Source of the DNA: Azospirillum oryzae
GTDB lineage: Bacteria > Pseudomonadota > Alphaproteobacteria > Azospirillales > Azospirillaceae
Direction: 5' to 3'
Length of the DNA: 64,000 nt
Assembly (NCBI RefSeq): GCF_900177515.1
Contig: NZ_FXAK01000002.1
Location: forward strand, 1-64,000
The translations under genes were made by a program, and so were the position numbers. How positions within the stretch are numbered: position 1 is the stretch's first letter; every line of letters starts with the position of its first letter. Positions 18,205-26,160 of this stretch are shown piece by piece. A model generated the notes under the pieces. It was given only the letters and a program-made list of their open reading frames with translations, searched no databases and was not told the origin of the DNA.

Positions 18205-18981
18205 TTAGACGGGGGCCGGAGCCTCCAGCATGTGCGCGGCGCGGCGTTCGATCTCGGCAAGCAGCTGGGCGGTGTCCCGCTCCATGCCGCCTTCGGCCCA
18301 TTCGATGCGGCAGCCGCCGGGGGCGACCGACGGATCGCCGATCACCATCAGCTTGGCGCCGAAGCCGCGGGCGCCCACCGTTTCGTCCAGATGGTCGCGC
18401 ACCAGACCCATCGTGTCCTCCGCCACCCGGATGACCAGCCGCGGCTCGTCGATCAGGTCGGTCAGGCAGGCGCGGACCATGCCCTCGACCTCGACCATGC
18501 CGCCGCGCCGCGCCCATTCCGGCAGCAGCTTGCGGACGATGGCCATCGCCAGATGGACCGGCTGCTCGCTGCGCGCGGCGTTGCCGGCCTCGCGCTCCGC
18601 CAGCAGCCGTTGCACCCCGTCGGCGATCTGCGCCAGGGCGTTGGCGATGCGGTTGTTCACCGTCGCCTCGATCTCCGCCTTGCCGCGCTCGTAGCCGGTG
18701 TTCTGCCCGGCGGCCATGCCGTCGGTGAAGCCCTTGCCGTAGCCCTCGGAGGTCCCCGCCGACTTGCCGGCGGCCATGCCCTCCTCATAGCCCTGGGCGC
18801 GGGCGGCGGCCAACTCCTCCTCGCCGAAGGTCGGGGCGGGCGGCAGTTCCGGCTCCGGTTCGGGTTCCGGCTGGGCCGACAGCTCGTCCTCCGGCAGCAG
18901 GTCGTCGTCCTCCACATGGGTCATGCGGGGGACGGCGTCCACGTCGAAGGACTCGTCGAAGAGGAATTTGCGCACGCTCAT
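18205..18981 (-). CDS. fliH: FliH, flagellar export ATPase regulator
   Basis: A 258-aa protein with the FliH plan: an acidic, Pro-rich N-terminal part (about 20-55), an EEELAAARAQGYEEGMAAGK-like start of the repeats, and a glycine-spaced helical repeat (GYEEGMAAGKSAG, GYGKGFTDGMAAG) typical of FliH. The C-terminal globular domain (VRKLLPEWARRGGMVEVEGM, PRLVIRVAED) resembles V-ATPase subunit E. It corresponds to Caulobacter FlbE/FliH by position. It holds the FliI ATPase at the C-ring. The start 47 bases after fliF leaves no room for fliG. Confidence 0.88.
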   Translation of the reverse strand: MSVRKFLFDESFDVDAVPRMTHVEDDDLLPEDELSAQPEPEPEPELPPAPTFGEEELAAARAQGYEEGMAAGKSAGTSEGYGKGFTDGMAAGQNTGYERGKAEIEATVNNRIANALAQIADGVQRLLAEREAGNAARSEQPVHLAMAIVRKLLPEWARRGGMVEVEGMVRACLTDLIDEPRLVIRVAEDTMGLVRDHLDETVGARGFGAKLMVIGDPSVAPGGCRIEWAEGGMERDTAQLLAEIERRAAHMLEAPAPV

Positions 18982-19028
18982 CGCCGCGACCCTCCCTCAA
19001 ACGCTGTGGAAACGGAGGCCGGCATCGC

Positions 19029-20690
19029 TCAGCTCTCCTGATACAGCCAGTTGCGCAGGATGGAGACCGCCTCTTCCGGATGCTTGTCGACGATCTCGCC
19101 GACCTTGCGCAGGGAGGACGCGCGGACGCGGCCCTCGACCCGGTTGATGTCGATCATCTGCTCCAGCTCCTCGTCGGCCTGCGCCGCTTCCAGCGCCAGA
19201 TCCTGGGCCAGCGCGCCGGTGGGGGCGGCGAGCGCGGCCGGCATGCCGGCCTGATCGGTCAGCAGGCGGTCCATCTCGTCCTCCTCCTGCATCTCCGCCT
19301 TCTCGAAGGCGCGGGAGATCAGCGGGCGGATGACCAGCAGGATGATGAGGACGGCGACGATGCCCAGCACGACCATCTCCGCGATGCGGAACAGGTCGTC
19401 CTTGGTCATGCCCATGAACAGCTCTTCCGGCTTCTGGATGTCGTCCTCGGGCGACCAGAAGCGCATGTTCACCACTTCCAGCGAGTCGCCGCGCACGGCG
19501 TCCAGCCCGACGGCGGACCGCACCAGCGCCTTGATGCTCTCGATCTCCTGCTCGCTGCGCGGCTGGTAGGTCGGCCCGCCGTCCTTGTTGGTCTGATAGG
19601 TGCCGTCGACCAGCACGGCGACTGACATGCGGCGCACCTGTCCCGCCTCGCGGACATGCGACTTGGTGGTCTTGGTGATCTCGTAGTTGATCGTCTCTTC
19701 GGCGCGGGACGACTTGTTGGAGGACAGCGGGCTGGCGCTGCTGCTGGCCTGCGCCGTCGGCAGGTTCTGGTCCACCGTCACCGGGGCCAGCGGGTCGCGG
19801 TCGCTGCTCTCGTTCGATTCGTTGACGGTCTGCGTCGAGCGGACGACCTGGCTGTCCGGGTCGAAGATCTCCGACTGGGTGGTGATGCGGTCGAAGTCGA
19901 GGTCGGCCGACACCTCCGCCCGGACCTTGCCGTAGCCCAGCGTCCGGCCCAGCAGATCCTCGATGGTGCGGGCCATCCGCCCCTCATAGGCCTGCTTCTT
20001 CTCCTCGGCGCTCGCCATCATCGCTTCGGCGGTGTCCGTGCCGGTGCCGCGCGCCAGCAGGTTGCCCTTGTCGTCGACGATGGAGATGCGGTTGGGGTCC
20101 AGGTTGGGGACGGAGGCGGCGATCAGCTGCTGGATCGCCTGGATGTTCTCGCGGCTCAGCTTGGCGCCGGGGCGCAGCTTCAGGAAGACGCTGGCGGTTG
20201 CCGGGTTCTGCTGGCGGGCGAACAGCTCGCGCTTGGGCAGCACCAGATGCACGCGGGCCTGCATGACGCCGTTCAGCGTCTGCACCGTGCGCGCCATCTC
20301 GCCTTCCAGCGCGCGCAGGTGGTTGATGTTCTGCATGAAGCTGGTGGCGCCGAACCCCTCGCCCTTGTCGAACAGCTCGTAGCCGACCGACCCGCCCGAC
20401 GGCAGGCCCTGCGCCGCCATCCGCATGCGCATCGGCCCGACCTGATCGGCCGGGACCATGATCTTGGTGCCGGACTTGTCGACGCTGTAGGGGACCTTGG
20501 CCTCGTCCAGCTTCTTGGCGATGGCCGCCGCCTCCGTCTGCTGGAGGTCGGAATAGAGCAGCTCCATCTCCGGCGTGGACAGCCGGGTGGTCAGATAGAC
20601 GAAGAATCCGATCAGCAGCAGCCCGACCCCGCCGATCGCCGCAAGGCGGGCGGGTCCGAGATTGCGCAAGGTCTGCAGCAGGTTGTTCAC
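19029..20690 (-). CDS. fliF: flagellar MS-ring protein FliF
   Basis: A 553-aa inner-membrane ring protein and base of the flagellar motor. TM1 is at about 13-33 (AAIGGVGLLLIGFFVYL). YscJ-type ring-building motifs follow (TEAAAIAKKLDEAKVPY, MRMAAQGLPSGGSVGYELFD, ARVHLVLPKRELF), and TM2 is near 435-455. The C-terminal helix ends SILRNWLYQES, the FliG-docking segment. The GTG at 20690 is chosen because it gives the family N-terminus NNLLQTLRNLGP and lies about 60 bases downstream of the predicted sigma-54 start site. The ATG at 20768 would overlap the -12 element. First gene of the operon; fliG is not adjacent. Confidence 0.92.
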   Translation of the reverse strand: MNNLLQTLRNLGPARLAAIGGVGLLLIGFFVYLTTRLSTPEMELLYSDLQQTEAAAIAKKLDEAKVPYSVDKSGTKIMVPADQVGPMRMRMAAQGLPSGGSVGYELFDKGEGFGATSFMQNINHLRALEGEMARTVQTLNGVMQARVHLVLPKRELFARQQNPATASVFLKLRPGAKLSRENIQAIQQLIAASVPNLDPNRISIVDDKGNLLARGTGTDTAEAMMASAEEKKQAYEGRMARTIEDLLGRTLGYGKVRAEVSADLDFDRITTQSEIFDPDSQVVRSTQTVNESNESSDRDPLAPVTVDQNLPTAQASSSASPLSSNKSSRAEETINYEITKTTKSHVREAGQVRRMSVAVLVDGTYQTNKDGGPTYQPRSEQEIESIKALVRSAVGLDAVRGDSLEVVNMRFWSPEDDIQKPEELFMGMTKDDLFRIAEMVVLGIVAVLIILLVIRPLISRAFEKAEMQEEDEMDRLLTDQAGMPAALAAPTGALAQDLALEAAQADEELEQMIDINRVEGRVRASSLRKVGEIVDKHPEEAVSILRNWLYQES

Positions 20691-20763
20691 GCGCGGTCCC
20701 CGATCGGAAGTCTTCCCGGCATACTCTCCACACGTCTCCGTTTCGCGATTGCGAGACGGTTTG

Positions 20764-20780
20764 TGCAAGTTCCGCGCCGG
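20764..20780 (-). promoter_or_regulatory. sigma-54 (-24/-12) promoter of the fliF operon
   Basis: On the minus strand CCGGCGCGGAACTTGCA matches the sigma-54 consensus TGGCACG-N4-TTGCA at nearly every conserved position. GG (20778-20777) and GC (20766-20765) are separated by exactly 10 bases. The expected start near 20753 lies about 60 bases before the chosen fliF GTG. It fits control by FlbD encoded in the same operon. Confidence 0.8.
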
Positions 20781-21230
20781 GCATGCCTATGTCGGGGCAT
20801 GCTGCGGTGTCTTGATGAAGAGAGGGTTAATCGGCGGCAGTTTTTGCCGGGCGCCCGGCAAATTATGCCTAGTGCCCCGCAAATGTTGCAGCCCTGCGGC
20901 GGCCGCGCCACGGTCCCCGCAGCAACCTTGGGTCACAATGCCGCAGCTGGGCTGGGGCGTGAGCGGGGCCGTCTGTCCGGCGCGACTGTGGGTAGGAGGA
21001 TACCGCCCAATGCGCGAAAAGAGTGCGGTTCTATGACCAACCGGCCGATTTCCGCGAATAATCCACTGTCCAAAAGAGGTATCTGGGCGAGCCGCGGTTG
21101 ACATCGGCAGGTCGCGGTCATAGCTGAGTTGCATTCAATCCCCGCATTCGGCCGATTCGTCTTTCCCGGCGACGTCACTCCGCAGAATCGGCTGCCGGGA
21201 ACCAGTACAGGATCGAAGGGGGGAAGAGCC
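20781..21230. other. 450-base intergenic region between fliF and the XRE gene
   Basis: I find no convincing ORF here. A perfect -35-like TTGACA lies at 21098-21103, with only a weak -10 candidate near 21119, and may serve the XRE regulator gene. Enhancer sites for FlbD would be expected in this region but I cannot identify them with confidence. Confidence 0.4.
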
Positions 21231-21737
21231 ATGAAACGGCGTGGGCGCGAAAAGAAGGAAGGCCTGAACGAGGTCGATGTGTTCGTTGGCCAGCGCCTGC
21301 GGGAGCTGCGCATGCTCGCCGGCCTCAGCCAGAGCGACGTCGCCGCGGCGCTGGGTCTGACCTTCCAGCAATTGCAGAAGTACGAGCGCGGCTTCAACCG
21401 CGTGTCCTCCAGCCGCCTGTTCAAGCTGGGTCAGTTCTTCCGCGTGCCCGTCTCCGTCTTCTTCGAAGGGCTGGAGAACCGCCAGCAGGCGGGCGAGGGC
21501 GGCGAGATGCCGGCGGCCGGCGGCGGCGAGGAGCAGGAGAACACGCTGCAATCGCGCGAGGCGCTGATGCTGGCGCGCTATTTCCAGAGTATCCGCGATC
21601 CGCAGATCCGCGCCGCCATCCGCGAGCTTGCCGAGCGTTGCGCCGAGCAGCAGGCCAACGGCGCGTCCGCCTCCGGTGCCGCGCCGGCGCCCAAGCGCGG
21701 CCGTGGCCGGCGCGCGGAGCAGGGCGGCCACGCCTGA
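21231..21737 (+). CDS. XRE-family helix-turn-helix regulator
   Basis: A 168-aa protein with a Cro/CI-type helix-turn-helix at about 17-70 (RLRELRMLAGLSQSDVAAAL, LTFQQLQKYERGFNRVSSSR). This form is common in alphaproteobacteria and close in pattern to the PraR/SinR-like regulators of rhizobia. The C-terminal half contains a helical segment (LMLARYFQSIRDPQIRAAIR) and a basic tail (APKRGRGRRAEQ). The ATG at 21231 follows GGGGGAAGAG. A frame extends upstream to 21129 without recognisable domain sequence. Targets are unknown. Confidence 0.85.
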   Translation: MKRRGREKKEGLNEVDVFVGQRLRELRMLAGLSQSDVAAALGLTFQQLQKYERGFNRVSSSRLFKLGQFFRVPVSVFFEGLENRQQAGEGGEMPAAGGGEEQENTLQSREALMLARYFQSIRDPQIRAAIRELAERCAEQQANGASASGAAPAPKRGRGRRAEQGGHA

Positions 21738-21758
21738 CGCTGACCCGGCCCCCCGGTC

Positions 21759-22367
21759 TCACGCCGGCTTCAGCCGCCGGTAATGCTCCAGGAAATCGGC
21801 CAGCGCTTCCTCCGGGCCGAGCGGCACGATGGTGGCCTCGTCCGGGTCGGGCAGGTCGCGCCAGTTGACGCGGTGCGGCGCGCACAGGTCGCGCAGCTCG
21901 GTCGCCAGCGCCCGCTGGTCGGCCAGCTTGACCGCCTTCGGCTCCGGATGGCGGAAGCCGAAACGCAGGGCCAGCGCGCTCTTGATCGGCTCCACCGCCT
22001 GCCGGATGGCGTCGCGGCCGATCCGCACCTTCCAGGGCGTCGGCCAGTCGCCGGTGAAGGCCTCCTCGCAGTCATGCATCAGCGCGTCGTAGGCATAGCC
22101 CTGCGGCGCCAGCCGGCTGGCCAGGACACAGTGCTGGGCCACGCTGAAGAAGCGCTGGGTGTTGCCGACGAAGCGGCACTGGTAGGCCAGCGGGCGGGCG
22201 ATGTCCTCGATGTCGAAGGGACCGAAATCCGGCCGCTCCAGATCCACCGTCCGGCCGGAATAGGTGATCATCACCGCCGTCGGCTCGGGCACGTCGAGCA
22301 GATCGAACTGGTCGGGATGGGTGATGCGCGGCGACCCGCCGCGCCGCTTCGGCGCTGCTTTCTTCAT
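21759..22367 (-). CDS. HD-domain phosphohydrolase
   Basis: A 202-aa cytosolic protein with an HD metal-binding pattern: the first His in FFSVAQHCVLASRL and the HD pair in ALMHDCEEAFTGDWPTPWK, followed by a late Asp. The pattern resembles YfbR/5'-nucleotidase-like HD proteins found in phages and proteobacteria. It probably hydrolyses a nucleotide phosphate, but the substrate cannot be read from sequence. It converges with the XRE gene, 21 bases apart. Confidence 0.75.
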   Translation of the reverse strand: MKKAAPKRRGGSPRITHPDQFDLLDVPEPTAVMITYSGRTVDLERPDFGPFDIEDIARPLAYQCRFVGNTQRFFSVAQHCVLASRLAPQGYAYDALMHDCEEAFTGDWPTPWKVRIGRDAIRQAVEPIKSALALRFGFRHPEPKAVKLADQRALATELRDLCAPHRVNWRDLPDPDEATIVPLGPEEALADFLEHYRRLKPA

Positions 22368-22427
22368 GCCCCGAGTCTCTAGCAGATCGGTCCCGCGCCG
22401 CTCAACCGCGCGTCCGGCGGAGTCACC

Positions 22428-24650
22428 TCAATCCCCTCCCGCCGGCTCGCGCACCAGGCTGCTGGTGGCGGCGACGGTGGTCTCCAGCAGGGGCAGCAAT
22501 GCGGCGACCTTCTCCGTGTCGGCCGGGCTGTCGTTGATGGCGCGGGCGATGGCGGCCATGCGCGGGGTGCCGAAATTGGCGGCCAGCCCGGCCAGAGTGT
22601 GGGCCGCCTGCTTCAGCTCCTTCGGCCGGCCGGCCTGCAGGGCGGAGCGGATCGCCGTCAGCTCGCGCAACGCCGTCTCCGGCAGCAGCAGCAGCATGCC
22701 GTCCAGCGCCTCGCCGCCCAGCGCCAGCCGCAACTCCGCCAGCTTCACCCGGTCGACCAGCGGCAATGCCGAGAACTGGCCGCCCTCCGCCGCCGGACGG
22801 CTGGGCATCGGCACGACGCGCCCGTCCTGCGGCCGGGTCGCCAGATCGATCAGCACGGCATCCAGTTGGTCCCAGTCGATCGGCTTGGTCAGATAGGCGT
22901 CCAGCCCGGCGGCCAGATGGCCGTCGCGATGCTCCGGCAGGGCGTCGGCCGACAGTCCGACGATGGGGATGCGCGCCACCGGCCCGTCCAACCGGCGGAT
23001 CGCCCGCGCCGTCGACCGGCCGTCCAGCACCGGCATCTCCATGTCCAGGATCAGCGCGTCGTAATCGGCCGCCGTGACCGCGGCCAGCGCCGCCCGCCCG
23101 TCGGCCACCGCGTCGATCTGGTGGCCGATGCGGGTCATCATGGCGACGATCAGCATGCGGTTGATGTCGTTGTCCTCGGCCAGCAGCAGCCGCAGCGGCA
23201 CCCGCGTCGGCTCCGGCAGGTCGGCAGCCGACAGGGCCGGCCGCGACCCGAGGTCGGCGGCCGGCTGCGCCTCCGCCAGCCGGCTGCGGATCGAGAAGCG
23301 GAAGGTGGAGCCGCGGCCGGGCGCGCTGGAGACGGTGATCTCGCCGCCCATCGCCTCCACCAGCCGCTTGCAGATCGCCAGCCCCAGGCCGGTGCCGCCA
23401 TATTTGCGGCTGGTCGACACGTCGGCCTGGACGAAGGCCTCGAACAGGCGGGCGCGCTGCTCCGCCGTCATGCCGATGCCGTTGTCCTGCACCTCGAACC
23501 GCAGGGTGACAGGACCATCCGGCGCGGCGGAGCCCTTTGACAGGTCGGCCGGCGGGTCGGGCGACCACACCGCGATCTCGATGGCGCCGCGGTCGGTGAA
23601 CTTGATGGCGTTCGACACCAGGTTGAACAGCACCTGCCGCAGCCGGGTCGGGTCGCCGCGGACGTGGCGCGGCGTGTCCTCGGCGATGGAGGCCGACAGG
23701 CTCAGCCCCTTGGCCGCAGCCCGCACCAGGAACAGCTGGACCACGTCCTCCACCAGCCGGGGCAGCGAGAAGTCGATCTCCTCCAAGGTCAGCTGCCCCG
23801 CCTCGATCTTGGAGAAGTCGAGCACGTCGTTCAGGATCGTCATCAGCGTGTCGGCCGAGGAGCGGAGCGTCTTGACGAATGCCTTCTGCTGGTCGTTCAG
23901 CCCGCTGCCCATCAGCAGGTCGCCCATGCCGATCACCGCGGTCATCGGCGTGCGCAGCTCGTGGCTCATCATCGCCAGGAACCGCGACTTGGCGCGGCTG
24001 GCGTTCTCCGCCGCGATGCGGGCGGCCTCCGCCTCCTCCCGCGCGCCGTCCAGCTTCTCGGCCAGGGCGAAGGTCTCGGCCGCCAGCTTGGTCAGCTTGT
24101 CCTCGGCGGCGCGCAGTTCCTCCTGCGACCGGCGGCTGTGGGTGACGTCGGCGCAGGAGGCGGCGATCCAGCGCGCCCGCCCATCGGACCCTCCCCCTGG
24201 CCCCGGCACCGGCTGCAGGTTCAACGCATTCCAGAAGGCGGTGCCGTCCTTGCGGTAATTCAGCACCTCCACCGACAGGGGCCTCGCCTCGGCCAGGGCG
24301 GCGCGGATCGCCGCTGCCGTTTCCGGATCGGTGCCCGGCCCCTGCAGGAAGCTGCCGTCCTGGCCGATCACCTCGTCGGCCGCATAGCCGATCATGTCGA
24401 GGAAGGCGCGGTTGCAATAGATGATCGGATGATCGGGGAGGGTGGCGTCGGACACGGCGATGCCGCCGCCGCTGGCCTCCACCACGGCGGCGAGCATCGC
24501 CGCGTCGGGCGAGCTGCCGAAGGGGGACAGGGAGGATGCGGGCGGCGGGGTCACGGGGGGAGCGGTCCTGATCGGTTCGAATTGGGTCGGTTCCGAAGGG
24601 CTGGCCTTGCGGCGATGCCAAGGATAGGACGTTGCGTATCCGATTGCCAT
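22428..24650 (-). CDS. hybrid histidine kinase with degenerate LOV-like sensor, receiver and Hpt
   Basis: A 740-aa cytosolic hybrid kinase. Order: PAS/LOV-like domain (about 50-165), coiled linker, HisKA (FLAMMSHELRTPMTAVIG), HATPase (FNLVSNAIKFTD, DNGIGM, GGTGLGLAICK), receiver (LLAEDNDINRML, LILDMEMPVLDG, YLTKP) and C-terminal Hpt (AAHTLAGLAANFG). The PAS domain has LOV-type sequence (IIYCNRAFLDMIGYAADEVI, FLQGPGTDPET, VEVLNYRKDGTAFWN). The photoactive motif GRNCRFLQ reads GQDGSFLQ (96-103), so the cysteine is Gly99. The usual flavin-contacting Gln near the end is also replaced. The ATG at 24650 is preferred; the open frame upstream overlaps the divergent gene. Confidence 0.9.
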   Translation of the reverse strand: MAIGYATSYPWHRRKASPSEPTQFEPIRTAPPVTPPPASSLSPFGSSPDAAMLAAVVEASGGGIAVSDATLPDHPIIYCNRAFLDMIGYAADEVIGQDGSFLQGPGTDPETAAAIRAALAEARPLSVEVLNYRKDGTAFWNALNLQPVPGPGGGSDGRARWIAASCADVTHSRRSQEELRAAEDKLTKLAAETFALAEKLDGAREEAEAARIAAENASRAKSRFLAMMSHELRTPMTAVIGMGDLLMGSGLNDQQKAFVKTLRSSADTLMTILNDVLDFSKIEAGQLTLEEIDFSLPRLVEDVVQLFLVRAAAKGLSLSASIAEDTPRHVRGDPTRLRQVLFNLVSNAIKFTDRGAIEIAVWSPDPPADLSKGSAAPDGPVTLRFEVQDNGIGMTAEQRARLFEAFVQADVSTSRKYGGTGLGLAICKRLVEAMGGEITVSSAPGRGSTFRFSIRSRLAEAQPAADLGSRPALSAADLPEPTRVPLRLLLAEDNDINRMLIVAMMTRIGHQIDAVADGRAALAAVTAADYDALILDMEMPVLDGRSTARAIRRLDGPVARIPIVGLSADALPEHRDGHLAAGLDAYLTKPIDWDQLDAVLIDLATRPQDGRVVPMPSRPAAEGGQFSALPLVDRVKLAELRLALGGEALDGMLLLLPETALRELTAIRSALQAGRPKELKQAAHTLAGLAANFGTPRMAAIARAINDSPADTEKVAALLPLLETTVAATSSLVREPAGGD

Positions 24651-24789
24651 TCCCCGACGGCGGGATCCGCGTGTCGCCGACCCAGCATTGATGATTCCGT
24701 TAACGACTGCGCAACAATACTTCCAGAAAACTGTGTCGTCCGGCAGCATTGGCAGCGTCCGGGTGAAAACAGGCGGAGCGGAGAGCGTC

Positions 24790-25224
24790 ATGGTGGTGGA
24801 GGCAGGCGGACGGACCCGCCAGGTCCGGACGATACAGGATCTCGGCGTGCTTCTGGTCGAGGACGACGATTTCACCCGCAAGCTGATCTACCGGCTGCTG
24901 CACGACATCGGGCTGCGGACGGTGTTCGAGGCGGCGGACGGCGTCCAGGCGCTCGACATCCTGCGCAAGAACGGCGAGGACGTCGACGTGGCGATCTGCG
25001 ACCTGGAAATGCCGCGCATGACCGGGCTGGACCTGCTGCACGCCCTGCGCACCGCCACCGGCAACCCGCTGGCCGACCTGCCGGTGCTGGTGCTGACCGG
25101 CCACCGCGAGGCGGATGTGGTGAAGCGCGCCATCGCCTACGGCATCTCCGGCTATCTGGTGAAGCCCGTGTCGAAGGCCGACCTGACCAAGCGCCTGACC
25201 TTCGTCATGCAGAAGCGGCAATAG
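24790..25224 (+). CDS. single-receiver response regulator (CheY-like)
   Basis: A 144-aa protein made of one receiver domain after a 20-residue N-terminus. Key residues are visible: VEDDDF acidic cluster, Asp in ICDLEMPRMTG, Thr in VLVLTGHRE and Lys in YLVKPVSK. There is no output domain. It is divergent from the LOV-like hybrid kinase, 139 bases away, so it is a plausible phosphorylation partner of that kinase's Hpt domain. The ATG at 24790 follows GGAGAG; an upstream in-frame ATG at 24688 would add 34 residues without domain sequence. Confidence 0.88.
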   Translation: MVVEAGGRTRQVRTIQDLGVLLVEDDDFTRKLIYRLLHDIGLRTVFEAADGVQALDILRKNGEDVDVAICDLEMPRMTGLDLLHALRTATGNPLADLPVLVLTGHREADVVKRAIAYGISGYLVKPVSKADLTKRLTFVMQKRQ

Positions 25225-25259
25225 CGGACGGGCGGCGGCAGGGGAAGCTCTCCCGTCCG
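25225..25259 (+). terminator. hairpin directly after the receiver gene
   Basis: CGGACGGG (25225-25232) and CCCGTCCG (25252-25259) form a perfect 8-bp stem starting at the base after the stop codon. No T-run follows, so the termination efficiency is uncertain. Confidence 0.4.
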
Positions 25260-25407
25260 ATTCCCGCCGCGCCTCAACCGGCGCTGGCGCTTTGGCCGCC
25301 CTTCCTGTAGAAGGGACGTCATTGCCGCCGCGACGCGAAAGGTCCATGGTTTCCTGCCATCCTTCGCCCGGCCCGCTCCGATCCCGTTTCCGGCATCGGG
25401 GAGAGCC

Positions 25408-26133
25408 GTGAGCAAAGACCGACCTCCCGGGTCGTCCCCCAGGTCGTACGACGCACCCGATCCCAGTGCGGAAGGGAGCTGTGCGCGCGTTTCGGACCTG
25501 CTGGACGACTTCCTGACGCGCGGTGCCGAAACCGCCGCCGATGCCGCCCCCGGCGATCCCCGTTCCGACGATCCGGCCGTCCCCTCCCGCATCTCGCTCG
25601 GCGAGATCATGGACGCGCTGGGCGACCGTGCCTTCGGCGCGCTGCTGCTGATCCTCTCCATTCCCAACGTGCTGCCGGTCCCCGGCCTGTCGACCGCCAC
25701 CGGCGTGCCGATGATCCTGCTCGGCGCCCAGATGGCGCTGGGCCGGCATGGCCCCTGGCTGCCGCGCCGCATGCTGGCGGCCAGCTTCGACCGCCGGGCA
25801 TTCCTGGGCGTGATCCGCCGGGCCAAGCCGTGGGCGGAGCGGGTGGAGCGGCACCTGCGGCCCCGCATGCCGGCGCTGGCCGGTCCCGCCGCCGAACGGC
25901 TGCTGGGGCTGGCGGTGATGGTGCTGGCCGGCATCCTGTCCCTTCCCATCGTCTTCGGAAACCAGCCCCCCGCCTTCGCCATCGCGCTGATCGCGCTGGG
26001 GCTGATGGAATCCGACGGTGCCTTCGTCTCGGCCGGCCTGATCGCCGGCCTTCTGTCCATCGCCATCGTCGCCGCCGTCCTGCTCGGTCTCGGGCAGGCG
26101 GCGGTCGCCGTGGCGCAACAACTGATCGGTTGA
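25408..26133 (+). CDS. exoD: ExoD-family membrane protein
   Basis: A 241-aa protein of the exopolysaccharide-synthesis ExoD family. After a polar 55-residue N-terminus come the family blocks SLGEIMDALGDRAFGALLLI, PNVLPVPGLSTATGVPMILL, GRHGPWLPRRML, then a hydrophobic C-terminal half with about four helices. ExoD mutants in Rhizobium meliloti are affected in exopolysaccharide and alkali tolerance. The biochemical function is not established. The start is a GTG preceded by GGGGAGAG. The next gene follows in 27 bases, so the two may be co-transcribed. Confidence 0.85.
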   Translation: MSKDRPPGSSPRSYDAPDPSAEGSCARVSDLLDDFLTRGAETAADAAPGDPRSDDPAVPSRISLGEIMDALGDRAFGALLLILSIPNVLPVPGLSTATGVPMILLGAQMALGRHGPWLPRRMLAASFDRRAFLGVIRRAKPWAERVERHLRPRMPALAGPAAERLLGLAVMVLAGILSLPIVFGNQPPAFAIALIALGLMESDGAFVSAGLIAGLLSIAIVAAVLLGLGQAAVAVAQQLIG

Positions 26134-26160
26134 GGGAGCGCCCGCAAAGGGCATAAAGCC

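Noticed and set aside
20691..20768. ATG at 20768 as start of fliF
   Set aside because: It overlaps the -12 element of the sigma-54 promoter, and the extra 26 residues lack homology.
24651..24881. Upstream extension of the LOV-like hybrid kinase by 77 residues
   Set aside because: The extension is antisense to the divergent receiver gene and has no domain sequence; the ATG at 24650 is sufficient.
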